A stretch of DNA of 64,000 bases from CAKSQL01 sp045649415 (GCA_045649415.1 JAZRPY010000004.1:3568-67567); one strand, 5' to 3'. Shown: positions 8,845 to 17,843, counted from the first letter of the stretch. A program made the numbers and translations. Notes: generated by a model from the sequence alone, not told the origin.

Positions 8845-9545
8845 TTTTCCACAATCCCCTCTTTCGTATATACTCCAATATATATAGCAGGAGTTTTTTT
8901 ATAATAAGCCCAAAACATATCTCCATAATCATAATGCCACCATTCGGTAGGCAAATTTGTAAACCCAGCATTTATCATGCAATTATATAATATCCGTCGG
9001 TTGTTTCGAACAATTTCATATTTTTCTGAACATTTCTCGTAAAACGCTGTTGAGGTTTCATCTTTAAATTCGTCATACTTTGTTCCCATATCAAGCTCTG
9101 TACCGTCAGACTTAATCAATGTAACATCAACTGCACCACCCGTTGTATGAACGGGTGGAAAATTGTGGTCTTTATTTGGAAATGATATATATTTTTTTAT
9201 AATTTGTTCTCTTTTATCAGCAGTTTCATTTTCAAGATTATATAGCTTAACTATTGTTTGCGAATAGCTATCATAAAGCTCTTTTTGAAGCGCAAATGGT
9301 CTCCATGCATCCCATATTCTCAATTTTATTCCCTTCGGAAGAAAATTTTGTGCCTCATACAATCTGTTTACTACTTCATTTCTAAGATAGCAGTCCTCTA
9401 TTGCATGAGTTTTGTTTAGAATCGGATATTGCATTCTTATATCTATTTTTTCATTGGTGGAAATCTTCACAAACCCTTCAGGCACATGCTTTACATTCGT
9501 ATAAAACTTCGGTTCTTCAATTTCAGGTATTCTATTTTTGAGCAT
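8841..9545 (-). CDS. D-alanyl-D-alanine dipeptidase (VanX/DdpX family, M15D)
   Basis: Zinc dipeptidase that splits D-Ala-D-Ala. The family's zinc ligands and catalytic residues are all present: H133 and D140 in HTTGGAVDV, and E201 and H204 in TEWWHYDYG. The conserved arginine is R82 in DAWRP. At 234 residues it is slightly longer than VanX, with no signal peptide, so it is cytoplasmic. No vanA/vanH or VanRS genes are nearby, so dipeptide recycling or turnover is more likely than glycopeptide resistance. It overlaps the downstream membrane protein by 4 bp. Confidence 0.9.
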   Translation of the reverse strand: MLKNRIPEIEEPKFYTNVKHVPEGFVKISTNEKIDIRMQYPILNKTHAIEDCYLRNEVVNRLYEAQNFLPKGIKLRIWDAWRPFALQKELYDSYSQTIVKLYNLENETADKREQIIKKYISFPNKDHNFPPVHTTGGAVDVTLIKSDGTELDMGTKYDEFKDETSTAFYEKCSEKYEIVRNNRRILYNCMINAGFTNLPTEWWHYDYGDMFWAYYKKTPAIYIGVYTKEGIVEK

Positions 9546-9707
9546 ATTATATCCTTTCTAAAAATATAGCTTTATTTTAATTGAATATGTGTTAATTGTC
9601 AATTATGAACAATATATAACTCCCTTATCAAAAGAAAATGATAACGCAATTTTTAACCATAATTATTCATTATTCATTATTCGTTTGTTAAGCAATATCT
9701 ATACAAG

Positions 9708-9830
9708 CATTCACCTCAAGGTGAATGTAGGTTGAAAAACAACTCGGATGAGGTAAATAGTTTAACGGATATTTAGTATCCTGCACCTCATCAGTCTGTT
9801 ATCGCTGATAGCTACTCTTCAAGGAGTAGT
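9708..9830. repeat. Palindromic MITE-like intergenic element
   Basis: An inverted-repeat element. Outer hairpins are CATTCACC/GGTGAATG (9708-9727) and CTACTCT/GGAGTAG (about 9812-9829), both closed by a TCAA loop. An inner hairpin GTTG/CAAC lies at 9731-9743. The boxes GATGAGGT (9747-9754) and ACCTCATC (9785-9792) are exact inverted copies. This layout resembles the degenerate palindromic elements common between genes of gut Clostridia. The rest of 9,546-9,840 shows no gene. Confidence 0.65.
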
Positions 9831-9840
9831 CTTTTTCTAT

Positions 9841-10272
9841 TTATATTTTCCTTTCCATTGTTAAATGAGGAATTCCTTCCTCTAAAAATTCTTCTGATAC
9901 CGAATTGAATCCCATTTTCTCATAAAAACCGACTGCCTGTGTTTGTGCGTGAACGGATATTATTTTGCAGTTAAAATGTTTTTTTATTTCTTCCATGCTC
10001 TTTTTCATAAGCTCACTGCCAAGTCCTTTATTATGTTCTAATGTCAGCACTCTGCCAACCGTTACAACTCCCTCGTCAGTACAAAACGCCCTCAAATATG
10101 CTCTGACTCTATTTTCGTCAGCAAAAAAGCAATGCAGACTCTCATAATCCTTGTTGTCTAAGTCCTGACAAATTATGTTTTGTTCAAGCAGGAAAATTTC
10201 TGCCCTTGATTTTAATATTTCATAAAGCTCCTTTGTTGAAAGCTCTTCGAAAGTTTTTGATATAAAATTCAT
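9841..10272 (-). CDS. ElaA-like GNAT N-acetyltransferase
   Basis: A 143-residue acetyl-CoA-dependent transferase. The N-terminal half (LYEILKSRAEIFLLEQNIICQDLDNKD) matches the ElaA subgroup. The acetyl-CoA loop is seen in VGRVLTLEHNKGLGSELMKKSMEE, and the C-terminal motif is AVGFYEKMGFNSVSEEFLEEGIPHLTM. The substrate is unknown. It is a stand-alone gene, followed on the minus strand by the repeat-rich gap. Confidence 0.85.
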   Translation of the reverse strand: MNFISKTFEELSTKELYEILKSRAEIFLLEQNIICQDLDNKDYESLHCFFADENRVRAYLRAFCTDEGVVTVGRVLTLEHNKGLGSELMKKSMEEIKKHFNCKIISVHAQTQAVGFYEKMGFNSVSEEFLEEGIPHLTMERKI

Positions 10273-10320
10273 AATTACACCTCATGCTCATTATATCACA
10301 TTAGGCCAAAAATAGCAACA

Positions 10321-10350
10321 AAAAAAGTCCTTTTTTAAAAGGACTTTTTT
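10321..10350 (-). terminator. Terminator overlapping the putP stop codon
   Basis: A perfect palindrome AAAAAAGTCC...GGACTTTTTT. On the minus strand it ends in a T tract. The stem overlaps the last codons and stop of the symporter gene. Confidence 0.85.
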
Positions 10351-11861
10351 ATGTTTTTATCAATCTTTTTCTCAGTTGCTGTATCATAAATTGCAACCAC
10401 CTCAGCAGATGGCTTTTTATCAAGCAATGTAACTACAACTGCCAACACAAAGCCAACTATGAAGCCAGGAATGATTTCGTAAATTCTTGTGTGGCTCATA
10501 AACAAAAGCCACAATACATCTACAACTGCACCACTGATAACGCCTGCAACTGCACCCTTATAGGTGAATCTCTTCCAGAACAATGAAAGGATAATTACAG
10601 GACCAAATGCAGAGCCGAAGCCTGCCCATGCATTTTCAACCATATTCATAATAGCCTGTGCACCTGAACCCTTTGAGCTTGCAATGAAATATGCAATAAT
10701 TGAAACGACTAAAACAATCAATCTGCCAACCCACAATATTTCCTTTTCGGATGCATTCTTTCTAATAACAGGCTTATATATATCGCTTGTGAAGGATGAT
10801 GATGCAACAAGAAGCTGAGAATCTGCAGTGGACATTGAAGCTGCTATAATTGCCGCCATCAAAAGTCCTGCTATGAATGCAGGGAACAATTTTCTTGCAA
10901 GAACTATAAACACCAAGGATTGCTTACCTTGAGTTAAAAGCTCTGCTCCAACAAGCATTCTGCCAAAGTACGCCATCACAATTACTGCAACCAATGCAAT
11001 AACAACCCATATAATTGCTATAGTTGCACTCTTTTTAACCATTTTTGAATCCTTGATTGACATAAAACGAACAAGGATATGAGGCATACCAAAGTATCCC
11101 AAGCCCCATGCAAGACCTGATACAATTTCCTTCCAATCAGCAGAGAAGAAATTAGAAGTGAATGCACATTCAACCACCTCTCCTGCATCTGTGTAGGAAT
11201 AGACCTGACTTAATGCTCCATAATCCAAATCTGCAACAAAATAAACAACAAGTGGAACTGTAACTAAAGCCACAAGCATAAGCATTCCCTGGAAAAAGTC
11301 TGTCCAACACACTGCCTTGAAGCCACCTAAGAAGGTGTATATAAGAATGATTGCTGCAAATATAATCATAGCAGTTCTTTCATTCAAGCCTTCAAACACT
11401 GTTGTGAATACCGATGTACCTGCAACAAAGCTTGACGCAACATATACTGTGAAAAATACTAAGAATATAATTGCTGATACAATCTGCAAAACAGGGCTCT
11501 TTGTTGCAAATCTGTTTGATAAGTACTGTGGAATTGTGATTGAATCATTTGCTGCCTGAGAAAAGTTTCTCAATCTCTTAGCCACAAAAATCCAGTTAAG
11601 TGCAGTACCAAGTGCAAGACCGATACCAATCCACGCCTGACCAAATCCAAATGCAATGATACTACCAGGAAGTCCCATCAACAGCCATGCACTCATATCT
11701 GATGCTTGCGCCGATAAAGCCGCAACCCATGGTCCCATTGCACGACTACCAAGGAAATATTCCTTTTCACCTGCTCCCTTTGAATTTACAAAGAAATAAA
11801 TACCGATTGCCAATACGATGACAAAATAAAGTATAAATGCTAAAACTTCTATATTAAACAT
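10335..11861 (-). CDS. putP: Sodium/proline symporter
   Basis: Sodium:solute symporter (SSS family) of 508 residues with about 13 membrane helices. The sequence matches PutP throughout: MSAWLLMGLPGSIIAFG in helix 2, LGGFKAVCWTDFFQG in the helix 5/6 region, and AASMSTADSQLLVASSSFTSD in helix 8/9, where the S-T-A-D-S segment contributes the Na+ site. Uptake of proline with Na+ is likely. It has its own promoter (11898-11926) and an unusual 36-bp palindrome just upstream of it. Confidence 0.93.
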   Translation of the reverse strand: MFNIEVLAFILYFVIVLAIGIYFFVNSKGAGEKEYFLGSRAMGPWVAALSAQASDMSAWLLMGLPGSIIAFGFGQAWIGIGLALGTALNWIFVAKRLRNFSQAANDSITIPQYLSNRFATKSPVLQIVSAIIFLVFFTVYVASSFVAGTSVFTTVFEGLNERTAMIIFAAIILIYTFLGGFKAVCWTDFFQGMLMLVALVTVPLVVYFVADLDYGALSQVYSYTDAGEVVECAFTSNFFSADWKEIVSGLAWGLGYFGMPHILVRFMSIKDSKMVKKSATIAIIWVVIALVAVIVMAYFGRMLVGAELLTQGKQSLVFIVLARKLFPAFIAGLLMAAIIAASMSTADSQLLVASSSFTSDIYKPVIRKNASEKEILWVGRLIVLVVSIIAYFIASSKGSGAQAIMNMVENAWAGFGSAFGPVIILSLFWKRFTYKGAVAGVISGAVVDVLWLLFMSHTRIYEIIPGFIVGFVLAVVVTLLDKKPSAEVVAIYDTATEKKIDKNIKKSF

Positions 11862-11897
11862 TTATTTATACCTCCTGAAATTTTACTAACTGATGCT

Positions 11898-11926
11898 ATC
11901 ATATCATACTTTTTTATAGAATGCAA
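11898..11926 (-). promoter_or_regulatory. putP promoter
   Basis: On the minus strand, -35 TTGCAT (11921-11926), a 17-bp spacer and -10 TATGAT (11898-11903), about 37 bp before the putP ATG. An AGGAGGT ribosome binding site follows. Confidence 0.6.
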
Positions 11927-11929
11927 TAC

Positions 11930-11965
11930 AGAACAAGGTACAGAATATATTCTGTACCTTGTTCT
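11930..11965. promoter_or_regulatory. 36-bp perfect palindrome upstream of putP
   Basis: Two 18-bp arms (AGAACAAGGTACAGAATA and its exact complement) with no loop, ending 3 bp upstream of the putP -35 box. It could be an operator or activator site. It could also be a terminator on the plus strand, where TATTTTTG follows. No plus-strand gene ends here, so an operator or cruciform is the more interesting reading. Confidence 0.55.
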
Positions 11966-12027
11966 TATTTTTGTTAAATTACGCCATTTTCTAACTGTAC
12001 GATTTTTAATAACAAAATTATTTATTT

Positions 12028-12624
12028 TTAAAAAATTACATTATTTTTAAAGTCAGACAAAAATACGGGTAAACGCTCCTGAGCATATCTGAATAGTGAA
12101 TAGTTTCCTTCTGCAAGGCACCAATCATACATCAATGCCCTTTCGCACATAGCATATGTCTTAACCATATCATTGACGGATTTTTCCTGAGTGAACTCTC
12201 CCCTTTTTTGTCCGTTGGATATAATTTTCCGAAGCAGCTTATAATATGTCCTGTTATAGTCCATAAGATGCTTTTCACCCTTAGTCACGAGCTGAGAGGA
12301 TAATAGCTTAGCCAACAAATCAAGGGATATGCTATTCTCTATCATCTGGAAAAGCTCCTTGTTGAGATAAAGGAGTATGTCAAAGGACGACATATTTTCA
12401 TCCAAGCCCTCCATAAGCTCCTCATATTTTTCATCAAACATATAGGATAATGACGACAGCAATGCATCCTTACCTGTGAAATAATGATAAAATGAGCCTT
12501 TGGATGTTCCCGATTCTTCAATAATTTCTTCAATTGTGGTATCATCATAGCCCTGGTCATAAAACAGTTTCCACGCCGCAACTATAATTTTACCCTTGGT
12601 ATTACGAGCAGTTTTCTTTGACAT
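12028..12624 (-). CDS. TetR family transcriptional regulator
   Basis: A 198-residue repressor-type protein. The N-terminal helix-turn-helix (about residues 9-55) has KGKIIVAAWKLFYDQGYDDTT followed by SGTSKGSFYHYFTGKDALL, the classical TetR signature. The C-terminal all-helical part is a ligand/dimer domain of unknown specificity. It starts 13 bp after the stop of the Ca2+-type ATPase and is probably in the same transcript, so control of that pump by the regulator is plausible. Confidence 0.93.
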   Translation of the reverse strand: MSKKTARNTKGKIIVAAWKLFYDQGYDDTTIEEIIEESGTSKGSFYHYFTGKDALLSSLSYMFDEKYEELMEGLDENMSSFDILLYLNKELFQMIENSISLDLLAKLLSSQLVTKGEKHLMDYNRTYYKLLRKIISNGQKRGEFTQEKSVNDMVKTYAMCERALMYDWCLAEGNYSLFRYAQERLPVFLSDFKNNVIF

Positions 12625-12637
12625 ACTATCATTCCTT

Positions 12638-15235
12638 TTAATATTTTACTATTCTTTTGTATAACTCTGACACTAAAACGGGTATCAGGGCTATTAAAAC
12701 ACCTATAACATATATACCAAAAGGCATTTTAATAAGTCCGAAAAAGCTTCCCACAGGTGTAAATATCACCAGTACAATCATGAGTATAGAAATAAGTGCA
12801 GATATATTTAGATACTTATTCCCAAACAACCCTGTTTCAATTAAGGACTTATTCGAACGCATACTGAAGCTATGAACAACCTGTGACAATGACAATATCA
12901 TAAATGCCATAGTCTGTCCTCCTGATATTCCTTCTGCATTCTTTCCAATTGTATATCCCCACAAGGTAATCAATGAGAATAATGTTCCAAACACACCGAT
13001 TTTCAAACCAAGCTTTTCTGCAAAAATTCCTTCATCCTTTGGTTTTGGCTTTTTGTCCATCACATCAGCCTCAACATCCTCCATGCCCAAAGCAATTGCA
13101 GGAAATGAATCGGTCACAAGATTTATCCACAATAATTGCATAGACAAAAGTGGAGTTTCGTGCCACAAAAGCATCGCAATAAACACAGTTAAAAGCTCAC
13201 CTATGTTAGTGCCCAACAGGAAGCCGACCACCTTTTTGATGTTTGCATAGATGCCTCTTCCCTCTTTTACTGCATCCACAATTGTAACAAAATTATCGTC
13301 TGTTAAAATCATATCTGCAGCACCCTTGGCAACATCTGTGCCTGTGATACCCATAGCACATCCAATATCTGCCGCATTCAATGCAGGTGCATCATTAACG
13401 CCATCACCTGTCATAGACACAATCTTGCCCTTTTTCTGCCATGCCTTTACAATTCTTATCTTATTCTCAGGAGAAACTCTTGCATATACTGCAATTTTCT
13501 CTACCTTCTTTGCCAATTCCTCATCGGTCATAGCATCGAGTTCCTTGCCTGTGATTGCAATTTTATCCTCTGTTAAAATTCCTAATTCCTTAGCAATCGC
13601 AGAGGCAGTGACAACATGGTCACCTGTTATCATAACAGTTGTTATGCCTGCTTTTTTACATACTGAAACTGCATCCTTTGCCTCGGCTCTTGGTGGATCA
13701 ATCATACCAACAAGTCCTAAGAAGGTTAAATCACTTTCCAAATTTTCAGAGTCAGGATTTTCAGGCAAGCTGTCAATTTCCTTATATGCCACTCCCAGAA
13801 CTCTCAATGCCTTACTACTTAATTCATTCACAAGCTCTGCAGCTCTTTCCATATCCCCATGGATGCATCTTGTCTTCATCATATCAAAAGCACCCTTGAC
13901 AATAACTATCTTCTTTCCGTCCATTTCATTTACTGTGGACATAAGCTTTCTGTCCGAATCAAAAGGAAGCTCAAATAATCTTGGATTTTTTTCGTTAAGG
14001 CTATCCTTATCGGTATCTACAAAATCAAGTGCCGCTATAATTGATGTTTCGGTGGGATCACCTATATGCTCCAATTTTCCATCCTTTTTAACAACCGAGC
14101 CATTGCAACACAATGCTGCAGTCTTAATAAGCTCTATTGCATAGTCGGGCATATTTTCGTCCACATCAAAGGCATCCCCTGTGCCATCAACATACACCTT
14201 TTTCAAGGTCATCTGATTAAGAGTCAGCGTTCCTGTCTTATCCGAGCAGATAACCGATGCACTACCAAGAGTTTCAACTGCAGGCAACCTCTTTATAATG
14301 GCATTTTTCTTTACCATTCTTGATACACCAATAGACAAAACAACTGTAACAATTGCAGGTAGCCCCTCAGGAATTGCCGACACTGCCAAAGATACTGCTG
14401 TCATAAACATTTCAATTAAGGGGATATCGTTCATAATTCCTATAATCAATATCACACCACAGGCAACAAGCGCTGCTATACCTAAGTATTTGCCAAGCTT
14501 TGCCAGTTTTTGTTGCAATGGAGTCTGGGTTTCATCCTCTGAAAGAAGGTCTGCAATTTTACCCGTTTCGGTATTCATTCCTGTTGACACAACTAACGCC
14601 TTACCTGTTCCATAGGTAATACTTGTGCCTGAAAAAACCATATTTATTCTGTCGCCCAGGGCAGTTCCTTCCACAAGCTCTGCATCGGCATCCTTTTCAG
14701 TGGGTACTGATTCCCCTGTTAGTGCAGATTCCTCTGCTTTTAAGGAGGATGCTTCTAAAATTCTTGCATCTGCAGGGACAAAATCCCCTGCCTCAAGAAC
14801 AATTATGTCCCCTGGTACAACCAGCTTTACATCAATAACCATTTCCTTTTTATCACGGATGACTCTTGCATGTGGTGCCGACATATTCTGCAACGCTTCA
14901 AGGGCTTGTTCTGCCCTGCTTTCCTGAATAACGCCGATCACTGCATTCAATATAACAATAAGTAAAATAAGCAATGGCTCTGCCAATTCCGACATATTCT
15001 TCTCATATATGGCTATGAAGAAGGAAACAGCTGCCGCAAGTAAAAGAATTATTATCATAACATCCTTAAACTGTGCCATAAATCTTTCTAAGATAGTTTT
15101 CTTCTTTTTACCCTTTAGCTTATTCTCTCCATACTTTTCTAAAAGCTCCTCTGCTTTTTCTCCACTCAGTCCAAGGTTTAAATCTGCCCCAAGCTCCTTT
15201 AAAAGCTCCTCTTTTTTGTCAACATAAGGTATCAA
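12638..15235 (-). CDS. P-type ATPase, Ca2+-translocating (SERCA/PMCA-like)
   Basis: An 865-residue type IIA/B cation pump. The order is a cytoplasmic N terminus, TGES (174-177, actuator), helix M4 with PEGLP (289-293), the phosphorylation site DKTGT with D332, and the hinge motif MTGDGVND. M6 has NLVTDSFPAIALGMED, typical of bacterial Ca2+ exporters such as LMCA1. The M4 glutamate and M6 N/D residues for one Ca2+ are present. Translation appears to start at TTG (15235), 8 bp after AGGAGG. A TetR gene follows directly. Confidence 0.93.
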   Translation of the reverse strand: MIPYVDKKEELLKELGADLNLGLSGEKAEELLEKYGENKLKGKKKKTILERFMAQFKDVMIIILLLAAAVSFFIAIYEKNMSELAEPLLILLIVILNAVIGVIQESRAEQALEALQNMSAPHARVIRDKKEMVIDVKLVVPGDIIVLEAGDFVPADARILEASSLKAEESALTGESVPTEKDADAELVEGTALGDRINMVFSGTSITYGTGKALVVSTGMNTETGKIADLLSEDETQTPLQQKLAKLGKYLGIAALVACGVILIIGIMNDIPLIEMFMTAVSLAVSAIPEGLPAIVTVVLSIGVSRMVKKNAIIKRLPAVETLGSASVICSDKTGTLTLNQMTLKKVYVDGTGDAFDVDENMPDYAIELIKTAALCCNGSVVKKDGKLEHIGDPTETSIIAALDFVDTDKDSLNEKNPRLFELPFDSDRKLMSTVNEMDGKKIVIVKGAFDMMKTRCIHGDMERAAELVNELSSKALRVLGVAYKEIDSLPENPDSENLESDLTFLGLVGMIDPPRAEAKDAVSVCKKAGITTVMITGDHVVTASAIAKELGILTEDKIAITGKELDAMTDEELAKKVEKIAVYARVSPENKIRIVKAWQKKGKIVSMTGDGVNDAPALNAADIGCAMGITGTDVAKGAADMILTDDNFVTIVDAVKEGRGIYANIKKVVGFLLGTNIGELLTVFIAMLLWHETPLLSMQLLWINLVTDSFPAIALGMEDVEADVMDKKPKPKDEGIFAEKLGLKIGVFGTLFSLITLWGYTIGKNAEGISGGQTMAFMILSLSQVVHSFSMRSNKSLIETGLFGNKYLNISALISILMIVLVIFTPVGSFFGLIKMPFGIYVIGVLIALIPVLVSELYKRIVKY

Positions 15236-15359
15236 TTATAAATCCTCCTAAAATTTTCTCTTTCCCTTAAATATTTCCAATTTTAGAAAAATTATTAGTG
15301 ACTATTGCACTAAAGGACTGTCCTGATTTAGTCATGACAGCCCAATTTTTCTTAAACTT

Positions 15360-15388
15360 ATTATATAGAATCATATTTTTAATGTCAA
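15360..15388 (-). promoter_or_regulatory. Promoter of the Ca2+-ATPase/TetR operon
   Basis: On the minus strand, TTGACA (15383-15388), a 17-bp spacer and TATAAT (15360-15365), a consensus sigma-A promoter. It leaves a leader of about 120 nt that contains one hairpin (GGCTGTC pairing with GACAGTC, about 15325-15352). I do not recognise a riboswitch in it. Confidence 0.8.
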
Positions 15389-15471
15389 GCAGAATAGTTA
15401 ATTATTTTCCCAAATTTACAATAAATTAACAAATAAGTATAGTAAAATTTACATATCTTTTGAAAAATAAC

Positions 15472-15500
15472 TTGATTTTTCTTTTGAACTGTTGTAAAAT
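15472..15500 (+). promoter_or_regulatory. Promoter of the amino-acid ABC transporter operon
   Basis: TTGATT (15472-15477), a 17-bp spacer and TAAAAT (15495-15500). An alternative -10 TATAAT lies a few bases downstream. The ribosome binding site AGGAGG precedes the start at 15531. Confidence 0.6.
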
Positions 15501-15530
15501 AGTTTTATAATTATTTTTAGGAGGAAAAAA

Positions 15531-16292
15531 ATGAAAAAAGTTTTATCATTGATTTTAGCAGGTGTTATGTGTGCAGGTCTTGTAGCTTGCGGCAATTCAA
15601 ACACCGATGGTGACGGCAACAAAAAGTATGTTATCTATTCTGATAACTCATTTGCTCCATTTGAGTTCCTGGATAACGAAACCAATACATATATTGGTGT
15701 GGATATGGATATTCTTGCAGCTATTGCTGAGGACCAGGGCATTGACTACGAAGTTAAAAACGAAGGCTTCGACGCTTCAATGGGTGCAGTTCAGTCAGGT
15801 CAGGCTGATGGTATGATTGCAGGTATGACAATCACAGAGAAAAGACAAGAAACATTTGATTTCTCAGATGGATATTTTGAAGATGGTCAGATTTTAGTTA
15901 CTGCTACTGACAGCACTATCGCTTCATTGGCAGACTTAAAGGGCAAGAAGATTGCTGCTAAAACAAGCACAATGGGTGCTGAGTATGCAAAAGAGCAGAG
16001 TGAAATCATCGGATTCACAGTTGAGTATTTTGAAGATTCTTCAACAATGTACACATCAGTTTTGAATAAGACTCATGATGCTTGCTTTGAAGATTTCTCA
16101 GTTATCGGCTGGGCAATCAAGAAGGAAGGTTTAGCTCTTAAGACAATTGGCGAAATCGTTGCTCCTGGTTACTACGGCTTTGCAGTTAAGAAGGGTACAA
16201 ATCCTGAACTAATTGAAAAGTTCAACCTTGGTCTTGCAAACATTCGTGCAAATGGCAAGTACGACGAAATCCTTTCTAAATACGGATATTGA
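15531..16292 (+). CDS. Polar amino-acid ABC transporter, substrate-binding lipoprotein
   Basis: Extracellular binding protein of family 3 (253 residues), tethered to the membrane by lipid. The signal peptide ends in the lipobox LVAC at residues 17-20, so C20 is the lipidated residue. The two-lobed periplasmic-binding fold is seen in the first segment (YVIYSDNSFAPFEFLD, YIGVDMDILAAIAED) and in SLADLKGKKIAAKTSTMGAEYA. It is the first gene of a binding protein-permease-ATPase operon. The exact amino acid is not predictable. Confidence 0.93.
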   Translation: MKKVLSLILAGVMCAGLVACGNSNTDGDGNKKYVIYSDNSFAPFEFLDNETNTYIGVDMDILAAIAEDQGIDYEVKNEGFDASMGAVQSGQADGMIAGMTITEKRQETFDFSDGYFEDGQILVTATDSTIASLADLKGKKIAAKTSTMGAEYAKEQSEIIGFTVEYFEDSSTMYTSVLNKTHDACFEDFSVIGWAIKKEGLALKTIGEIVAPGYYGFAVKKGTNPELIEKFNLGLANIRANGKYDEILSKYGY

Positions 16293-16328
16293 TTTTAATT
16301 AGTTTATTTTAATATTTTGAGTTGACGG

Positions 16329-16367
16329 CAGACAGTCGGCTATTTATAAAAAATCACCGACTGTCTG
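16329..16367 (+). terminator. Internal hairpin between binding protein and permease genes
   Basis: An 11-bp stem (CAGACAGTCGG / CCGACTGTCTG) with TTTCTATTATATTT after it. It probably acts as a partial terminator or RNA stabiliser that keeps the binding protein more abundant than the membrane parts, a common arrangement in such operons. Confidence 0.65.
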
Positions 16368-16398
16368 TTTCTATTATATTTAGGAAAGTGTTGTTTTT

Positions 16399-17100
16399 AT
16401 GGATTATATCAGAACTATAACAGAAGCGACTCCTCTTTTATTAGAAGGTGTCAAGCTAACAGTGTCAATATCACTTCTTTCACTTTTAATAGGACTTGTG
16501 TTAGGTCTTGTTATATGCCTGATGGGTATGAGCAAAGGAAAATTCCCCTTATTCAGATGGTTCAACAGCTTCTATATCTGGATTATTCGTGGTACTCCAA
16601 TGCTTGTTCAGGCATTTATTGTGTACTTCGGATTTCCTCAGATTGTGCAGATGTTTATTCCCGGCTTCAGGCTCACTGCCTTCGCTGCCGGTGTTATTAC
16701 ACTAAGCTGTAATGCAGGTGCATACCTTGCTGAAATATTCAGAGGGGGCATCCAGGCAGTTAATAAAGGACAATTCGAGGCTGCAAGAAGCTTAGGACTA
16801 AGCCAGTCGAGAACAATGATTAAAGTGGTGTTGCCACAAGCAATTAAAATTTCAATTCCATCAATGGTTAACCAATTCATTATAACCATTAAGGATACAT
16901 CTATTCTCTCTGCAATCGGTCTTGCAGAGCTTGTGAATAAAGCTAAGGTTTATGTGGGCTCGTCCTACCAGTTCTTTGCAACCTATACTTTAGTTGCAAT
17001 TTATTATCTTGTTATCATCTCAATTTTGATGATACTTTCAAAACAATTGGAGAAGAAGATGCGTTATGAACGAAAAAGTAATAATAAGAAATCTGCATAA
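16399..17100 (+). CDS. Polar amino-acid ABC transporter, permease
   Basis: Membrane subunit of the HisM/GlnP type (233 residues, about five membrane helices). The cytoplasmic EAA loop that contacts the ATPase is present as EAARSLGLSQSRTMIKVVLPQA (around residues 130-152). The C-terminal part overlaps the ATPase gene by 35 bp, indicating translational coupling. A single permease gene implies a homodimeric channel. Confidence 0.94.
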   Translation: MDYIRTITEATPLLLEGVKLTVSISLLSLLIGLVLGLVICLMGMSKGKFPLFRWFNSFYIWIIRGTPMLVQAFIVYFGFPQIVQMFIPGFRLTAFAAGVITLSCNAGAYLAEIFRGGIQAVNKGQFEAARSLGLSQSRTMIKVVLPQAIKISIPSMVNQFIITIKDTSILSAIGLAELVNKAKVYVGSSYQFFATYTLVAIYYLVIISILMILSKQLEKKMRYERKSNNKKSA

Positions 17101-17797
17101 GCAATTTGATAAGCAATCTGTCTTGAAAGGCATTGACCTTACAGTTTGTGAAGGTGAGGTTGTTTGCATTATTGGACCTTCAGGCTCAGGAAAATCAACA
17201 ATGCTAAGATGTATGAATCTTTTGGAGGTTCCTTCAGAGGGTGAGGTAATTGTTGATGGATTTAACCTGACAGACAAAAAAGCAGATATAAATTTAATAA
17301 GACGAAATATAGGCATGGTTTTCCAACAGTTCAATCTGTTTCCACATTTGACCGTGCTTGACAATATAACAATGGCTCCTATCGACACAAAGCTGATGTC
17401 AAAGCAAGAGGCCATTGAACAGGCAAAGCAGCTTTTAGAAAGAGTAGGCTTGTCGGAAAAGGCTGATTCCTATCCGTCCGAGCTTTCAGGTGGACAGCAA
17501 CAGAGAGTTGCAATTGCAAGAGCATTGGCTATGAAGCCTGACATTATGTTGTTCGACGAGCCAACAAGTGCCCTTGACCCTGAAATGGTTGGTGAAGTTC
17601 TTCAGGTTATGAAGGAGCTTGCAAGTGAAGGAATGACTATGATAGTTGTAACTCACGAAATGGGCTTTGCAAAAGAGGTTTCCAACAGGGTAATATTTGT
17701 TGATGATGGTGTTATTGTTGAAGATGGAACTCCCGAGGAAATATTCACCTCTCCAAAGCATCCCAGAACAATCGACTTTTTGAACAAGGTTTTATAA
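17066..17797 (+). CDS. Polar amino-acid ABC transporter, ATP-binding protein
   Basis: A 243-residue ATPase of the GlnQ/HisP group. It has Walker A GPSGSGKS (near residue 33), the Q-loop in MVFQQFNLFPH, signature LSGGQQQRVAIARAL, Walker B IMLFDEPTSALDP and the H-loop VVTHEMGFA. All motifs are intact. It is the last gene of the three-gene operon, followed by a strong terminator at 17809. Confidence 0.95.
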   Translation: MNEKVIIRNLHKQFDKQSVLKGIDLTVCEGEVVCIIGPSGSGKSTMLRCMNLLEVPSEGEVIVDGFNLTDKKADINLIRRNIGMVFQQFNLFPHLTVLDNITMAPIDTKLMSKQEAIEQAKQLLERVGLSEKADSYPSELSGGQQQRVAIARALAMKPDIMLFDEPTSALDPEMVGEVLQVMKELASEGMTMIVVTHEMGFAKEVSNRVIFVDDGVIVEDGTPEEIFTSPKHPRTIDFLNKVL

Positions 17798-17808
17798 TTT
17801 GAAATTCT

Positions 17809-17843
17809 AAAAAAGGTGACTAAAAATTTAGTCACCTTTTTTT
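17809..17843 (+). terminator. Terminator of the amino-acid ABC operon
   Basis: Stem AAAAGGTGACTA / TAGTCACCTTTT followed by T residues, directly after the ATPase stop codon. Confidence 0.9.

Noticed and set aside
8841..9545. Vancomycin resistance cluster
   Set aside because: VanX-like alone is not sufficient. No VanH, VanA-type ligase or VanRS genes are in the neighbourhood.
15240..15360. Mn2+ (yybP-ykoY) riboswitch before the Ca2+-type ATPase
   Set aside because: The leader has one hairpin but none of the conserved loops of that class. Only the gene type suggested it.
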